This document shows, piece by piece, positions 35,129 through 46,852 of a stretch of DNA of 64,000 nucleotides. Within the stretch, counting starts at the first letter, position 1. The number at the start of each line of letters is the position of its first letter. Below the pieces are notes generated by a model. It was not told the origin of the DNA. It ran no database searches and worked only from the letters and a program-made list of their open reading frames with translations. The stretch comes from Mixophyes australis (taxonomy: Eukaryota; Chordata; Amphibia; Anura; Limnodynastidae): the NCBI GenBank assembly GCA_036250195.1, contig JAVHZZ010000017.1, forward strand, positions 620,001 through 684,000, given 5' to 3'. The position numbers and the translations under genes were made by a program.

Positions 35129-35302
35129 CTGTTTATTGAATTGGAGAAAAAAATAAATGAAGCTCCATGTATTTGGAATTTTTAGAAGTTAATTTCTACA
35201 ATACAATAATAGTATATTTTACAAATAGAACCCATATCCTATATGTAACTGTTTCATATATACAGGAAAGTAGAGTGTATGTAGCATTTACCTCTTCTGC
35301 AG

Positions 35303-35795
35303 CTCAGTGGGCTCACCTATCACCTAAACCTTCAGTGGGCTCACCTATCACCTAAACCTTCAGTGGGCTCACCTATCACCTAAACCTTCAGTGGGTTCAC
35401 CTATCACCTAAACCTTCAGTGGGCTCACCTATCACCTAAACCTTCAGTGGGCTCACCTATCACCTAAACCTTCAGTGGCCTCACCTATCACCCAAACCTT
35501 CAGTGGGCTCACCTATCACCCAAACCTTCAGTGGGCTCACCTATCACCTAAACCTTCAGTGGGCTCACCTATCACCTAAACCTTCAGTAGACTCACCTAT
35601 CACCTAAACCTTCAGTGGGCTCACCTATCACCTAAACCTTCAGTGGGCTCACCTATCACCTAAGCCTTCAGTAGACTCACCTATCACCTAAACCTTCAGT
35701 GGGCTCACCTATCACCTAAACCTTCAGTGAGCTCACCTATCACCTAAACCTTCAGTGGGCTCACCTATCACCTAAACCTTCAGTGGGTTCACCTT
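35303..35795. repeat. 28-bp minisatellite, about 17 copies
   Basis: The unit is CAGTGGGCTCACCTATCACC + TAAACCTT. Copies differ at a few positions. On the minus strand each unit carries ATAGGTGAGC, a splice-donor-like sequence. It lies in the 5' intron of the zinc-finger gene. Confidence 0.97.
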
Positions 35796-36234
35796 TAAAG
35801 ACAAGTTTGAAGTGGGTTCTTGTAGTAGACAGGGGACTCAGAATGGCCATCCTACGGAAGATAATAGGAGAAGTAAGTGCTAGATACATTCTACTAGACA
35901 GTCCATATATAAAACACTTACAGGTAGGACAGGGGTTGGATTTGTAAAACTAGCCCTTCTTGTCCATTTTGCACATTTAAAAAGTCCAGGAAAGTGGAAA
36001 CATCCTATAATCTTAAAAAATTACAACTAAAAATACAGCAAAACCTGTAACTCATTTCAATCAGAGTTGGTTTTTCAGCAGTTTGAACAGTGTAGTAAAT
36101 CGTACAACTCCAGTGAGTAAAACATAACCTAGTACAGTCCCATTGGGGTTGCACTAATTTAAAAATCAAGATCCATTCCTAATTTTAATAAAGCATTCAC
36201 TACGCTAATATTGAAACTGAGTAAAAGATCCACA

Positions 36235-37850
36235 ATCCATGGCCTCCTATGGCCCTATCACACTACTTAATTTGGATATTAAGCTGCTGGCTAAAATCAT
36301 GGCAACTCGTTTACAGTCTATTCTCCCATCACTTTCAACCGACCACCAGCTAGAATTTGTGACAGGTCGTCACTCGGTGTAGGGCATATGTACAGCGATC
36401 ACAGAGGTGGCCTCCTTGTCCTTACAATATCCTTCCAAGAATATACTACTTAACCTGGATGCCAATAAGGCATTTGATGCAGTATCCTGGTCCTATATGT
36501 ATGAGGTACACAAACGTGGGGCATTCAGAGAGGATTTCACTACTCTGATAGGGCCTGAGTCATTAAGGAAGGTATCTCTGTTTTTTGTGCGTATCATACG
36601 CATTTCCCTTCTGCGCATGCCCAGAACGAGGACACTCGGCCGTCAACGAAAGCAAGTCCGCTGCGTATGCCAACGCAAATGACAGTTACGACGGTCTACG
36701 GTTCTTTTGAGATTTCATATTCCACATACGTATTGTACGCATCCTGCAGTGTCTGGTCTAGTACAGCAGAGTGACCCTACGCCCATAGTCATCACCACAC
36801 GTATCTTGAGATCCGTTCCTTGCCGACTCCAGGAGTACGCAGAGATGATTTACGTAACGTTGAGAAACTCTGCACGATGAGCTCTGTATGCTGCCTTAAT
36901 GACTCAGGCCCATAAGCTTTTTCTATTCTTGCCCAACCACCTCTCTACTAATCAATGGCCTGATTGGAGAGGCGGCACCCATGACGAGGGGTACACGTTA
37001 GGGCTGCCCCATGTCACCCTTACTCTTCAACCTAGTACTTGATCCTATGCTTGAGACCTACATACTGTATTTCGGGGCGTCCGTGTTGTATTTATCAAGC
37101 TGTCCGTTTGATAAATCCCTGGCATTATACCTGATCCTTGCTTTACCTGACGCTACTTGGCTAGAAACATAGCAATTAAATGGGTGCACAATGCTATCCC
37201 ATATCTAGGTATAGAACTTTCTAAGAACCTTGGTCTCTTCTATCAACATCATATCTCGAAAGTTGTTGGGAACCTAGTAAAGAGGTTGAGGGCTGGGGTC
37301 ATCTTTGTCTTTACTTAATGGGTAGAGCAAATTTACGTAAGATGAAATCCTCCCCTAGACTTGTAGAGTATTTCAAAACTTCATTTGGGGGGGAAAAAAA
37401 TCAAGAATTGGGCTATTGAAACTTTAACAACCCAGGACTAATGCTGAATTTCATTTGGCCAATATAGAACTCTATAATCAGGCTGCTCAACTTCAGTACC
37501 GGAGGGATTTGATACAAGGGTCTGACACCTATGCGGATACCTCACCAGAACAAAATTTCCTCCCTGGCCTAAAATTGACTGCTTTCCTACATCTACATGA
37601 CCACAAGGTATCAGCGACAGTTCTTGACAACCACCATTTTATGTCCACTAGAAAATTGTGGCACATCATATATACATTGAAACTAAACCTTACTTATCTA
37701 TCCATCTTCATCTATTTGGGAACCCTAGTTTTTAGAATGGAGAGGCTGCCTAGCTATTCACTATCTAGAATGACGCGGGGGTTAGAACGGTGGGGCAGTT
37801 CCTTACTCAATCTAAGAAACCCTTGACTTTCCAACAAACAGGGAACCTGC
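36235..37850 (+). pseudogene. L1/Tx1-like LINE ORF2 (RT) remnant
   Basis: The plus strand encodes LNLDIKLLAKIMATRLQSIL, then ILLNLDANKAFDAVSW, which are RT domains 0-3 of L1-clade elements. A MITE (36551-36911) interrupts it, after which weakly conserved RT sequence continues (a GTHDEGYTLGLPHVTL-like stretch near 36970-37020 at the usual G-x-R-Q-G-C-P-L-S position). The FADD-type box was not found. Decayed tail frames reach about 37850. Confidence 0.75.
36551..36911. mobile_element. MITE, 361 bp, TSD ATA
   Basis: The ends are perfect inverted repeats GGGCCTGAGTCATTAAGG / CCTTAATGACTCAGGCCC. ATA lies on both sides (36548-36550, 36912-36914). PIF/Harbinger-like by its 3-bp duplication. Inserted into an L1 remnant, hence younger than it. 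Confidence 0.88.
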
Positions 37851-38019
37851 ACGACGTGATTAGACCGTGCAACCTAGACTTTTACAGACTCACATTATGC
37901 AAGTGTAGTGACCAGACCATTTTCTCAACAGGATTGGGACCCACCCGCTCTACTATGATACATTGAAAACGGGATTGGGACAATGGATGGGACGTTTTGT
38001 TCCTACTAATTTTTTACTT

Positions 38020-38350
38020 CTTTACATCTCACAGTGTGTGTGATGGGACCTGTTTTATTCCTTGTTATATATCACTATATAGATTATTATCCTTTCTATA
38101 ATATTCATCCATTATAAACAGTGCGTGTGCTGGGAACTGTCTTATTACTCTTTATATATCACTATATAGATTATTATCCTTTATAATAATAATAATAATA
38201 ATCACCCATTATAAACAGTGTGTGTGCTGGGAGCTGTCACATCCCTCTGCATATATAGTAATTATAACATCCCTCTCCTCTATATAATAATAATCTCCCA
38301 TTATAAACAGCATTTTATATGAGCTGTAATGTCTCCATATACAGACTCCT
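38020..38350. repeat. Degenerate tandem duplication
   Basis: CATTATAAACAG followed by TGTGTGTGCTGGGA-like sequence recurs three to four times with ATATATCACTATATAGATTATT between. An (AAT)n run lies at 38180-38203. Confidence 0.7.
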
Positions 38351-38415
38351 CTGTATAATAATCCTTCATATCTCTGCTCTCAGCATAATAATAATATATT
38401 GTTAGAAGATATTAC

Positions 38416-38493
38416 CTCAGCCTTGTACACGTCCTGGGTGTTGTTGTTATATATGAAAGAGTTAAAGCTGCTCTCCAGGTTGTAAAATGGCTC
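38416..38493 (-). CDS. Candidate upstream exon of the zinc-finger gene
   Basis: 78 bp, 26 open codons, bounded by ACTCTTGCAG and GTAATATC on the minus strand. Phase 0 at both ends would fit the exon at 35128-34952. It encodes EPFYNLESSFNSFIYNNNTQ and DVYKAE. There is no Met. It may be an untranslated or spurious exon; this sequence is not known to me in zinc-finger genes. Confidence 0.3.
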
Positions 38494-38689
38494 CTGCAAG
38501 AGTATGTGACCACGCCCCCTCTGGAACGTCACTGGTACATAACTGTAACAGCAGTATTGTGTAATTTAGACTAAGGGAAAATGGCCGCCACTGTTCTAAA
38601 TTAAGGACAATGCAGTAATATGTAATTCACTCTAGTGATAACAATGCTGCTAGTAGTCAGCTGTATGTTATGTTCATTACTAGGTGGTA

Positions 38690-38812
38690 GAGGCTAAATC
38701 CCTTTCAGATAATTCTGTGACATCACGAGGTCATGTGACTGCTGTAGTCACATGGTACACAGTGCAGGAGCTGCTGCTGGATAACTTCCTGTTCCTGTGT
38801 AGTGGAGGAAAG
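38690..38812 (+). promoter_or_regulatory. Promoter/first-exon-like segment, plus strand
   Basis: The segment contains TGACATCA (CRE-like), two GTCACATG-type E-boxes and the pyrimidine-rich CTTCCTGTTCCTGTG, and ends GGAGGAAAG|GTAAGAAG, a good splice donor at 38813. It lies about 200 bp from the candidate minus-strand exon, so it could be a bidirectional promoter. Downstream plus-strand exons were not identified. Confidence 0.35.
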
Positions 38813-38837
38813 GTAAGAAGGAGTTATGTGATGGGGG

Positions 38838-39350
38838 GGGACATGTGTGACTAAAGGTGCTGGGCAAAGAGGGGACATGTGTGACTAAAGGTGCTGGGCA
38901 GAGAGGGGACATGTGTGACTAAAGGTGCTGGGCAGAGAGGGGACATGTGTGACTAAAGGTGCTGGGCAGAGAGGGGACATGTGTGACTAAAGGTGCTGGG
39001 CAGAGAGGGGGACATGTGTGACTAAAGGTGCTGGGCAGAGAGGGGGACATGTGTGACTAAAGGTGCTGGGCAGAGAGGGGACATGTGTGACTAAAGGTGC
39101 TGGGCAGAGAGGGGGCATGTGTGACTAAAGGTGCTGGGCAGAGAGAGGGGACATGTGTGACTAAAGGTGCTGGGCAGAGAGGGGACATGTGTGACTAAAG
39201 GTGCTGGGCAGAGAGGGGACATGTGTGACTAAAGGTGCTGGGCAGAGAGGGGACATGTGTGACTAAAGGTGCTGGGCAGAGAGGGGACATGTGTGACTAA
39301 AGGTGCTGGGCAGAGAGGGGACATGTGTGACTAAAGCATGTGGGCAGAGG
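38838..39350. repeat. 34-bp minisatellite, about 15 copies
   Basis: The unit is GTGACTAAAGGTGCTGGGCA + GAGAGGGGACATGT. The copies are very uniform; a few carry one extra G or a GA insertion. Confidence 0.97.
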
Positions 39351-40429
39351 GGGCATGTGAAGGAGAAGTCTCTTCCCCACACGGCCCCTCCTCAAACAAC
39401 AATAACCTGACAACACTTGCTAACTTTTCTCTGATATTCCCCATGACACGTATTACATGATCTTTTCCCTGACAGGCCTTCTGCCCACAATCGTGTCTCA
39501 CTGCTGCCCACCAGCTTTTACCTCACAGGCCCCGCTGCCTCAATCCTGACACCTCTCTTACTTCAAAATGAAAGAGGCGCCTTTTATTTGAAAGAGGAGT
39601 AGATCCTTAGCAGTGAATGAGATAATAATACAGAGATCATTATTGCCATAGATGTTGTGGTTTTGTTTATTTAACTGTCTCTAGTCAGAGTTTAGTTAGA
39701 TGATATCATTACAGGCCATTAATATAATTGCTTTTGTCACAAACTGTACATAAGACACCTCAATTATCTGACAAAAATAACAATACATCCAGATTTCTAT
39801 GCACTGTTTTTAGGTGGCATACTTCAGCCTTCTCACTTATCCATAACTTTAAGTTTTGGTATATTTCAGGCATTAATTGGGGATACCAGGAACCATTGTA
39901 GTATATTGTAGGGAACAGGTGAAAGGGCCATTTAAGACATCCTAGAAGTTCACCGACACTCCTCCTGCTCTATACTCTCTCCTGTTAGGCCTTCAGTTTA
40001 GATTAAGTGCCCAGCGGAGCAGGATATATGTCTTATTACTGGAGTGGTCTCCAAAGTCTGCAACTGAAGGCGCACATTGCGGATAACTGTGCAGTATTCG
40101 GAGCTGGGGGTTCAGATGTACCGTGGTAGTGCTTACGATAATGCCCCCCCTCACAATGCTGGATTTCTCTGCGGGACCCAGCCATAGACGCTACAGAGGT
40201 TCCCAGGTAGTGATTGCAGGAATGGCCGTCACTGCTGCACAGTGCTCTGTAGTGCACTGTGCTGGAAGATAGGTTTAGCAAGTTGCTGTTGGCCACTGGA
40301 ATGGCTACTTCTTAGTGTTGGGGCAGCTACATGTTTCCTTAAGGGGCCTGGGTCAGGTGGGGGTTACTGGGTATATATAAGCCCCCACTGGGCACTGGAT
40401 GTGTGGACGGTGCGTCCTTTTGTACAGCT
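39351..40429. other. No recognisable gene
   Basis: Mixed-composition spacer without coding or repeat structure I can name. Confidence 0.45.
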
Positions 40430-40885
40430 ACCAATGCATTTTTTCTTGTACTACAAAGCAATTTTTGTTACATACCATCCAGACTGCTGCAACCTCCATC
40501 TTGCTGTAATGATATCTTGGTCCCCTACAGTCCATTCAAATAGTCGCTGCAGGAATAACCCCTCTACTCTCCATCATTAATTACTGTTCTGCTACTGAAA
40601 TCATCTTGTCTTCCATTTTAATTCTCTTTTCATTGCAAAAGTATTTAGAGCTGTCCAATCCATTTCCACCTGTTATATCTATTATCACAATCTGTACGTA
40701 CCCACCCTCTGCTCACGTTGACGCTTTATTTATTTTTCCTAGGTTACCTCCGCTCTCAGGACTACGACCCTTCTTGAATGCTGCCCCTGGAAATCTTCAC
40801 AGAATGTCTGTCTGTCATGTATGGTCTCTAACTGCAGGACCCTGCTGAAAGCTCATCTGTTTACCGGACAGTTCACATAGTGCTT
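40430..40885 (+). pseudogene. L2-like LINE RT C-terminal remnant
   Basis: In shifting frames the plus strand reads a HPDCCNLHLA-like start, then NNPSTLHH, RTTTLLECCPW and LLKAHLFTG. This follows the C-terminal order of L2/CR1-type RTs (LDYCN..., LHWLP..., WNSLP...). Heavily decayed. Confidence 0.6.
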
Positions 40886-41523
40886 GTGACTTACTTCTCC
40901 CAGAGCTGCGCTCCAGAGGGTAAAGGGACACGTTCTGGAGCGGACTGTTCTGTGTTTTCTTCTTTAAAGTATCCGTTCATCAAGCGATATTAACGAAGGA
41001 GAACACAAGAAACATAATAAAAACAGTTTAATTATTTTATTTCTACTCCTGAACTTCATGTTATTATCCCACCTGATGAAATTAACGCGAAGAGTGATAG
41101 CTGTGTTGTCACTTGTTATGATGAGGACCAGCAAGTGGAATATATAACCTGATATTGTAAATGGACGTTATCAGACATTTGTGTGCGCTGTTACATACTA
41201 CAGACAGCTGAACTTTGTAATATATATTTGAATATTTTGTAACCAATACATAATGTGATGTAAACAACATACTGAAAGCAGATTTTTTTTTTGTATATTT
41301 GAGAGTGAAGGGTTGTTATAAAGAAGTTTATTTCTTTCACCATTAATATTACAGCATCTTTATTATTTTGCCTGCTATACTTTCTCCAAAACATCTCAAT
41401 CTTTAGTATATCAAGTCTGTATTTTACCTGTAATTTCTATGCCAACCAAGGTTCTCCCCCAGCAGTGGAGGACCCAGGAGGGGGCGAGTGATCCAGGGGC
41501 TGGCGGGACCACCACACTCATTG

Positions 41524-41740
41524 GGGTATATTTACTAAACTGTGGGTTTGAAAAGGTGGAGATGTTTGAAAGTAACACGGCCTGTGCACTATTACTGTTA
41601 CTACGGTAATACTGCACATTATTACCGCTAGTGCGGTAAGTTTTAACGCTGTTTGTTTTGCTCAGGGAGCAGCGAGCAGACGTCCGGGTTCAAATTACTG
41701 TTATCAACGGTGATAGTGCAGAAGCCGATTGAATTCCCCC
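41524..41740. mobile_element. Two nested or abutting MITE fragments
   Basis: GGGGTATATTTACTAAACTG and GGTTTGAAAAGGTGGAGATG (41525-41567) match one arm of the 17374 MITE family. From 41575 CTGTGCACTATTACTGTTAC to GATTGAATTCCCCC (41739) matches the family at 60575-60805. Confidence 0.65.
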
Positions 41741-41985
41741 CTAGGATGATCTTGTTGTTAGATGTGTACACATTCATATGAATTGTTAACGAGTAACCAC
41801 AAGAGAAATTAGCTCTTAAAAGTTTGTCCTCGTATGTACATTTTATCAAAATAAAAAATAAATGGCTAAACTAATGTTATTATTTTGTTAGGGTGACTTG
41901 GAACCAAATTCAAGACACGCTGCCCACATTATACTATCATGTTACTTTGTACTGATACTACCTCAGTGATATAAGACAGTAGTAG

Positions 41986-42190
41986 ACTTACAAGATTTCA
42001 ATCTTGGATCAATATAAGCCAATATGTATACATGGAAATCCTCCTGGAATCTTGTCCTCTTACTGGATCTCCTTATGATAGGTGCTCAAAAGACAAGTGA
42101 CAACTGACCTGACAAGGCACAAAAGAAGCATAAAAGCAATGTATAATACAAATATTGGCTTATATTGATTCAAGATTGAAATCTTGTACG
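41986..42190. mobile_element. Hairpin MITE, TA target site
   Basis: Arms of about 40 bp: CAAGATTTCAATCTTGGATC + AATATAAGCCAATAT at the left, inverted at the right. TA flanks both ends, as for Tc1/mariner-type MITEs. Confidence 0.75.
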
Positions 42191-42629
42191 TGTTTATCCG
42201 ATAGGGGATTGAGAACCCCCATCATGTGGTGTTTTTGTCGTAATTATCAACCCCCACTGGATCCTTGGGATATTTAGTGGTTTTCGGTGTAACCACATAT
42301 TATATGTTACGCTATGATATGATTTTTTCTTTTCACTTTTTTTTATGTGACCATAATCGTGGTGAATGCCAGAAATCTGAAAGTTACTTTGATCACTGCA
42401 AACTTCTGGAATTTGTGGAAGACATACATCAAGATGGAAAGAATATATATATATTATTTCACAGTTGACTCTTTAAAGCTGTTATTTTAGCACATTGTGT
42501 GTGTGTGTGAGAACAGAGGCTGCTTTCAGTTGGCCTGCGCAAATATACCAATCTTTTTATTGTATTATAATCAACAATTGTCTGAGACGCAAGAGGAACC
42601 AAGTATGACAGCCAGCATCCTGCTGCACA

Positions 42630-43045
42630 GCGGATCACTAAAGCCATGACAGCTATGTTATCACTGGATGTGAGTCCAATTTCCCCATCAATGCATCAGG
42701 TTTTAACCGATTAGTTTAGATCATGTGTCCACGTTACCAAATTCCATCACAATCCCATTTCTTCTTAACAGCAATTGCTGTATTGTGAGGTTAAATAAAA
42801 AGCCATTCAGTCCCTAGAAAATGCCATTGTACCGACTGTCCACTTAGCTACAGATATGTGACAAGCGGTACTGGTCAAACAAAAGACTATATAACCGTGA
42901 CAGCCCACTGGGTTGGTGTATCGCCTTCAAGTGCAGCAGCAGCGCCTGTAGCAGCATCATCATCATCATCCCTCCAGCATAATACACAGTGTCAGGTCAT
43001 TCACCGCACCCTGCCATATAGCCGCTCACTAGGACAGATGTGATG
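42630..43045 (+). pseudogene. hAT transposase fragment (relative of 52705-55716)
   Basis: The sequence parallels transposase residues around 395-510: a stretch like AMTAMLSLDV, then IVPTVHLATDM and TVTAHWV at the start of the catalytic core. Stops and frameshifts occur throughout. A CATCATCATCATC run lies at 42955-42972. An old fragment of the same hAT family. Confidence 0.8.
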
Positions 43046-43099
43046 CTGCCCCTCACACACAATTACCTTCACAGACAAACATTTAGATTGTAAAAGCAA

Positions 43100-43122
43100 C
43101 ATATATATATATATATATATAC
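43100..43122. repeat. (AT)n microsatellite
   Basis: About 11 AT units, followed by a G-rich tract at 43134-43148. Confidence 0.9.
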
Positions 43123-43739
43123 ATTTTGTTTGTGGGGGGAGGGGGGGTGCTGCTCACAATTAAACAGTTCCCTATTTTTCCCCACTAAATATTTCAGATG
43201 TCGCTGATACTGCCCCTGGCACTACTGTCATCAGATTTAAACATCTTTGATTTTAAAAGCAAGAAAGAATAGTTTTTGTTAACGCTTAAATAGTTTAATA
43301 ATATACCCACCTGCTATCACTTCTAAATGGCAGCTGAGAACAGGAAGGACGGCTATACATTGAAGATATCGATCCAATACTCACGAGATCTGACATTTTA
43401 CATGAAATGACATTTTGCCTCATTTTCAGATCGGAATTTGGAGCAAGACACCGAGTCATGTCTCAATTCGACTCTGTACCCTAAAATTCCTGTCTATCTA
43501 ATTCTATCTCCGTACCGCTCATCTCTAGTGAAACATAAAAAAACAAAATGTGGGGGAAAAGTAAAAATTCTTCTTGTCTCACACACAACAATGGGAAATA
43601 CCCCACTAAGTAGTCTTATGCCAATATATAGATAGTTTTTTATAACATAACCATTCAGGTCATGGCTTCACTTCCCTATAATTCACACAGTTCATCCATG
43701 TTACACATATGTACATAACTAAGACATAGGGCTGTCATA

Positions 43740-43904
43740 CATATGGCCATTTACAGGTAGACAGCTCTCAACCAATGGCTGATCAGGGATTACTGGGCAC
43801 TGAGCTACCTGGGTTGGTGATGTCACAGAATTCTCTTCAATCTGATTGGTTGGAAACAGCTGTTTACAGTTGAATCTCAAACAGAGCGTCAGTCATCTCC
43901 ACAG
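43740..43904 (+). promoter_or_regulatory. Promoter/exon-1-like block, copy 1
   Basis: CCAAT boxes, a CRE-like TGATGTCA and a donor at 43905. Likely an alternative untranslated first exon for the gene beginning at 48322; inferred from position. Confidence 0.4.
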
Positions 43905-44612
43905 GTAATGTAACAAGACTGGGACGGGGATTATATTATAAATGGGATATATTCAGGGGGTGAGAATAATTTACAGTCTGTGTATTCCTGGTTTACCCAT
44001 CTCTAAGCCCTGTGTTAATGGCTTTAACCTGGTAACAATATTTACAGTACAGTATAAGTATAAAAAGAATGTGGACCTGATTTAAACCCAAATACATTTA
44101 AAAATCAAATTCAAAAGTAATGTGGAAAATAGATATTTGGCTAAAGTCAAAGACTTTACTGAAATAACATTTCTTCATGTAGCTACTTCTGCCATTGATT
44201 TAATTACCTATGACAGTAATTAACAAGCTTAGTGGGAAACAGTCACTATAATATTTTTACAAGAACTATATTTAATGCTGCAGTTTACATTAGAACGTTA
44301 CACATGAGAACGTTTGATTTTGGCACACTGGGTAAGCACTTGCCAAGGTGATTATTTTAGTCTGGTGTAAGGTCCTAATGCAGGTTACCCATAGACTGGT
44401 CATTAGGATACCTCCTACCTGCCATCAGAAACGTTAAGAGGTACAGAATTCAAGATAACTGGGGGAGATTACTTTGTGGTTTGCCTATGAGTAGTGACTA
44501 ACGAGATTGTGTCTGACCTAACAGATTGGCAGATTCACAAGTAATTCCCCATGATTCACACAGTTCATCCATGTTACACATATGTACATAACTAAGACAT
44601 AGGGCTGTCATA

Positions 44613-44777
44613 CATATGGCCATTTACAGTTACACGGCTCTCAACCAATGGCTGATCAGGGATTACTGGGCACTGAGCTACCTGGGTTGGTGATGTCACA
44701 GAATTCTCTTCAATCTGATTGGTTGGAAACACCTGTTTACACTTGAATCTGAAACAGAGCGTCAGTTATCTCCACAG
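44613..44777 (+). promoter_or_regulatory. Promoter/exon-1-like block, copy 2
   Basis: Same elements as copy 1; donor at 44778. Confidence 0.4.
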
Positions 44778-45484
44778 GTAATGTAACAAGACTGGGACGG
44801 GGATTATATTATAAATGGGATATATTCAGGGGGTGAGAATAATTTACAGTCTGTGTATTCCTGGTTTACCCATCTCTAAGCCCTGTGTTAATGGCTTTAG
44901 CCTGGTAACAATATTTACAGTACAGTATAAGTATAAAAAGAATGTGGACCTGATTTTAAACCCAAATACATGTAAAAATCCAATTAAAAAGTAATGTGGA
45001 AAATAGATATTTGAGTAATGTCAAATACTTTACATGAAGCATATCTTCATGTAGCTACTTCTACCATTGATTTTATTTCCTATGACAGTATTTAACAAGC
45101 TTAATGGGAAACAGTCACTATCATATTTTTACAAGAACTATATTTAATGCTGCAGTTTACATTAGAACGTTACACATGAGAACGTTTGATTTTGGCACAC
45201 TGGGTAAGCACTTGCTAAGGTGATTATTTTAGTCTGGTGTAAGGTCCTAATGCAGGTTACCCATAGACTGGTCATTAGGATACCTCCTACCTGCCATCAG
45301 AGACGTTAAGAGGTACAGAATTCAAGATAACTGGGGGAGATTACTTTGTGGTTTGCCTATGAGTAGTGACTAACGAGATTGTGTCTGACCTAACAGATTG
45401 GCAGATTCACAAGTAATTCCCCATGATTCACACAGTTCATCCATGTTACACATATGTACATAACTAAGACATAGGGCTGTCATA

Positions 45485-45649
45485 CATATGGCCATTTACA
45501 GATACACGACTCTCAACCAATGGCTGATCAGGGATTACTGGGCTCTGAACTACCTGGGTTGGTGATGTCACAGAATTCTCTTCAATCTGATTGGTTGGAA
45601 ACAGCTGTTTACACTTGAATTTCAAACAGAGCGTCAGTCATCTCCACAG
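45485..45649 (+). promoter_or_regulatory. Promoter/exon-1-like block, copy 3
   Basis: Same elements as copy 1; donor at 45650. It is nearest to the first coding exon. Confidence 0.4.
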
Positions 45650-45899
45650 GTAATGTAACAAGACTGGGACGGGGATTATATTATAAATGGGATATATTCA
45701 GGGGGTGAGAATAATTTACAGTCTGTGTATTCCTGGTTTACCCATCTCTAAGCCCTGTGTTAATGGCTTTAACCTGGTAACAATATTTACAGTACAGTAT
45801 AAGTATGAAAACTTGGACCTGATTTTAAACCCAAATATCTCTAAGAATTGAAAGGTGAACACAAAGGGGAACATTTTCTAAAATGGTTTTACAGAAAAT

Positions 45900-46090
45900 G
45901 TGTATTATTATTATTATAATTATTATTATTATTATTATTTATTTTTAAGGCCAAATGTGCTTTACAGATTAGTGAGTAAAACATGTCATACATAAAACAG
46001 CTACATACAATATAGATAAAATAAATGCTAATATAAAAACCAAGGGTAGGGAGAACCCTTCTCCTGAGAGAGCTACAATCTAATTATAGC
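45900..46090 (-). mobile_element. L2-like LINE 3' end with (ATT)n tail
   Basis: (ATT)n at 45904-45947, then an AAGGCCAAATGTGCTTTACA segment and GAGAGAGCTACAATCTAA, the 3' tail sequence of this LINE class. Confidence 0.6.
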
Positions 46091-46547
46091 AATAAAAGTG
46101 CAGAAAATAATGTATAAGCCAAAAATGCCCCATAGCTAATAAAAAATGCCCCAGTTAGTGCCTTGTGCATTTCCTACACCAGGTCTGACGTTCTATGGGC
46201 CCTAGTGATAGTCTCCAGCCCTTTATTCAGGTAAGCCCACTTGTGGGGTCACAGGGGGAGCAGCAGAGTAACCTGTATATAATAAAAGAGTGAATCTACA
46301 GGACTGTAATGGTGCCCATGTGCATTAGCCCCAATGTGAACTAAACTAATCCAGAACTAACAAAATGATTTTAGTCCATCTTGAGCCCCCCGTGATAGAG
46401 AACCAAAGATGGATGGAGAGAAAGGGGGTGAGTGGAAAGTAACAGAGATTAGAAAGGATGAGAAAGTAATGGGGTGAGGGGGGAAGGATGAGCGAGGGGA
46501 GACAAGACAAGGTTGGAGGTAAAGTGTAGAATACATTTAAACACAGT

Positions 46548-46852
46548 GGGCCTGATTCATTAAGGAGAACAAAGCAAAAAGGACTATATTTGATCCAAGA
46601 CAAAACCAGGTTAAAATGTAAGGGGTGCAAATGAGTTTATTATTTTGCATATAAGTTAAATACTGGCTGTTTTTCCATGTAGCAAACAAATACTTGATAG
46701 CTTTATTTTTACACTGAATTTTAAAGTTGACCTAGGACATGCCCTACCCCTAAATTTACCCCCCCCCCCCCCCCTCTCCAATGCAACATGGTTTTGCCAA
46801 GGTGCAAAGTTACTCATTTATTTTGCTTTTCTTTCCTTATTGAATTAGACCC
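46548..46852. mobile_element. MITE, 305 bp, TSD AGT
   Basis: Inverted ends GGGCCTGATTCATTAAGGA and the complement of TCCTTATTGAATTAGACCC. AGT lies on both sides (46545-46547, 46853-46855). Contains a C16 run at 46759-46774. Confidence 0.82.

Larger units (their letters stand above)
43668..45835 (+). repeat. Tandem triplication, 872-873 bp period, of a promoter/first-exon-like unit
   Basis: ATTCACACAGTTCATCCATG occurs at 43681, 44554 and 45426. Units 1 and 2 are complete; unit 3 stops near 45835. Copies are near-identical across most of their length. Each unit contains ACCAATGG and ATTGGTTGG (CCAAT boxes, opposite orientations), GGTGATGTCACAG (CRE-like) and a good splice donor, CTCCACAG|GTAATG. 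It lies upstream of the plus-strand gene at 48322. Confidence 0.93.

Noticed and set aside
35303..35795. CRISPR-like array
   Set aside because: Direct head-to-tail 28-bp units without unique spacers; an ordinary minisatellite. The 34-bp array at 38838 and the 79-bp array at 56740 were rejected for the same reason.
42630..43045. Independent host ZBED gene
   Set aside because: Multiple stops and similarity to the complete hAT at 51689 show it is a transposon fragment.
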